Below are positions 52,940 to 53,213 of a stretch of DNA of 53,213 bases, one piece after another (position 1 is the first letter of the stretch; each line of letters begins with the position of its first letter). The notes under the pieces are model-generated. The model saw only the letters and a program-made list of their open reading frames with translations. It made no database searches and was not told where the DNA came from. The stretch is taken from assembly GCF_017104645.1 (NCBI RefSeq), contig NZ_JAAGPF010000010.1:1-53213 (forward strand). Direction: 5' to 3'. A program made the position numbers and the translations under genes. This stretch comes from Burkholderia sp. Ac-20379. GTDB taxonomy: Bacteria > Pseudomonadota > Gammaproteobacteria > Burkholderiales > Burkholderiaceae.

Positions 52940-53070
52940 CGGCAAGCAGTCAACGGAATAAAGGGATGAATCGCCAAGGCAGGTCTGGCTTGGGCACGCG
53001 AGGTGCCGCTCACAGTGGCGCGACCGCGCCGGGTTCTCACCGGCTTCCGCTCCTGGCAACGGCTGGATTC
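52940..53070 (-). promoter_or_regulatory. Cobalamin (B12) riboswitch upstream of cbtB-cbtA
   Basis: Read on the minus strand, the leader holds GGAAGCCGGTGAGAA (53034-53048), a GCCACTGT B12-box (53012-53019) preceded by CCCGGCGCGGTCGC, and AAGCCAGACCTGCC (52978-52991), the three conserved blocks of the cobalamin riboswitch in the correct order and spacing. Its 3' end lies about 40 bases before the cbtB start, suiting control of translation or termination. When B12 is plentiful, cbtBA should be off (family knowledge). Confidence 0.9.
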
Positions 53071-53133
53071 TACGCGCGATGCCGGTGCGGCGGAAAGGGT
53101 CGGGCCGGGTGGCGTCGCTCGGGGCGGCGCGCC

Positions 53134-53213
53134 GGCTGGGGTGGCTGGGGTGGCTGGGGTGGCTGGGGCGGCTGGGGCGGCTGGGGCGGCTGGGGCGGCT
53201 GGGGCGGCTGGAG
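53134..53213 (+). repeat. G-rich 9-bp tandem repeat at the window edge
   Basis: Eight full GGCTGGGGT/C units (three ending in T, then five in C) and a partial ninth, cut by the window end. As a multiple of three it could encode Gly-Trp-Gly, or on the minus strand Pro-Gln-Pro or Pro-Ala-Ala repeats. In the PQP frame the minus strand stays open to a TAG at 53070-53072, so it might be the end of an outside gene. The repeated GGGG runs could form G-quadruplexes. Confidence 0.7.

Noticed and set aside
53134..53213. Possible CRISPR array
   Set aside because: Units are contiguous 9-mers without spacers, and no cas genes are present.
1..53213. tRNA, rRNA, insertion sequences, integrases or prophage genes
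   Set aside because: None could be recognised on either strand; the CDI and AT-rich islets have no mobility genes beside them in this window.

Overview
The window is GC-rich, densely packed DNA typical of Burkholderia sensu stricto (a B. gladioli/glumae/plantarii-like strain is my guess from gene content; there is no rRNA or core marker to prove it). Most genes use GC-ending codons. Two stretches are visibly AT-richer: about 15.36-17.4 kb (the toxin end of a contact-dependent inhibition locus) and about 34.9-36.4 kb (a small lipoprotein islet).

Layout: 1-1.1 kb holds two small secreted or exported proteins of unknown role, the first cut by the window edge. 1.4-4.9 kb is a four-gene operon with a TelA-type protein, an unrecognised protein and two proteins carrying four YbjQ-type (heavy-metal-binding-like) modules in total. 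5.0-15.4 kb is a complete sugar or polyol catabolic cluster: DeoR regulator, split transketolase, two SDR dehydrogenases, an RbsABC-type importer with a DUF2291 lipoprotein, and an FGGY kinase. 15.4-25.5 kb is a CDI (two-partner secretion) locus: a 2751-residue CdiA with a short membrane immunity candidate, a displaced and broken second CdiA C-terminus with its own downstream genes, and only the 5' stub of a cdiB-like transporter. It is flanked by an intact deoR on one side and a C-terminal stub of hipA on the other.

25.5-29.9 kb holds a LysR regulator divergent from an Fsr-like MFS exporter, then a DUF3422 protein and a 56-residue peptide. 30-34.7 kb is an uptake and oxidation group on the minus strand: LysR, SDR, porin and an ACS-family MFS transporter. 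35.5-36.3 kb carries a lone lipoprotein with a clear terminator. 36.5-39.4 kb holds an AAHS-type MFS transporter divergent from an XRE-cupin regulator, with a perfect palindrome between them, then a GNAT acetyltransferase. 39.8-42.0 kb has a porin and a SAM methyltransferase.

42.0-50.7 kb is a dedicated TonB island: exbB-exbD-tonB followed in the same direction by a PAP2 acid phosphatase and a beta-propeller protein; divergently, an orphan response regulator lacking the receiver's acidic pocket and a propeller lipoprotein; then a TonB-dependent receptor. Together these look like a self-contained outer-membrane nutrient uptake system. 51.2-53.1 kb holds a VC0807-like membrane protein and cbtA-cbtB (predicted cobalt transport) behind a cobalamin riboswitch. 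The window ends in a G-rich 9-bp tandem repeat.
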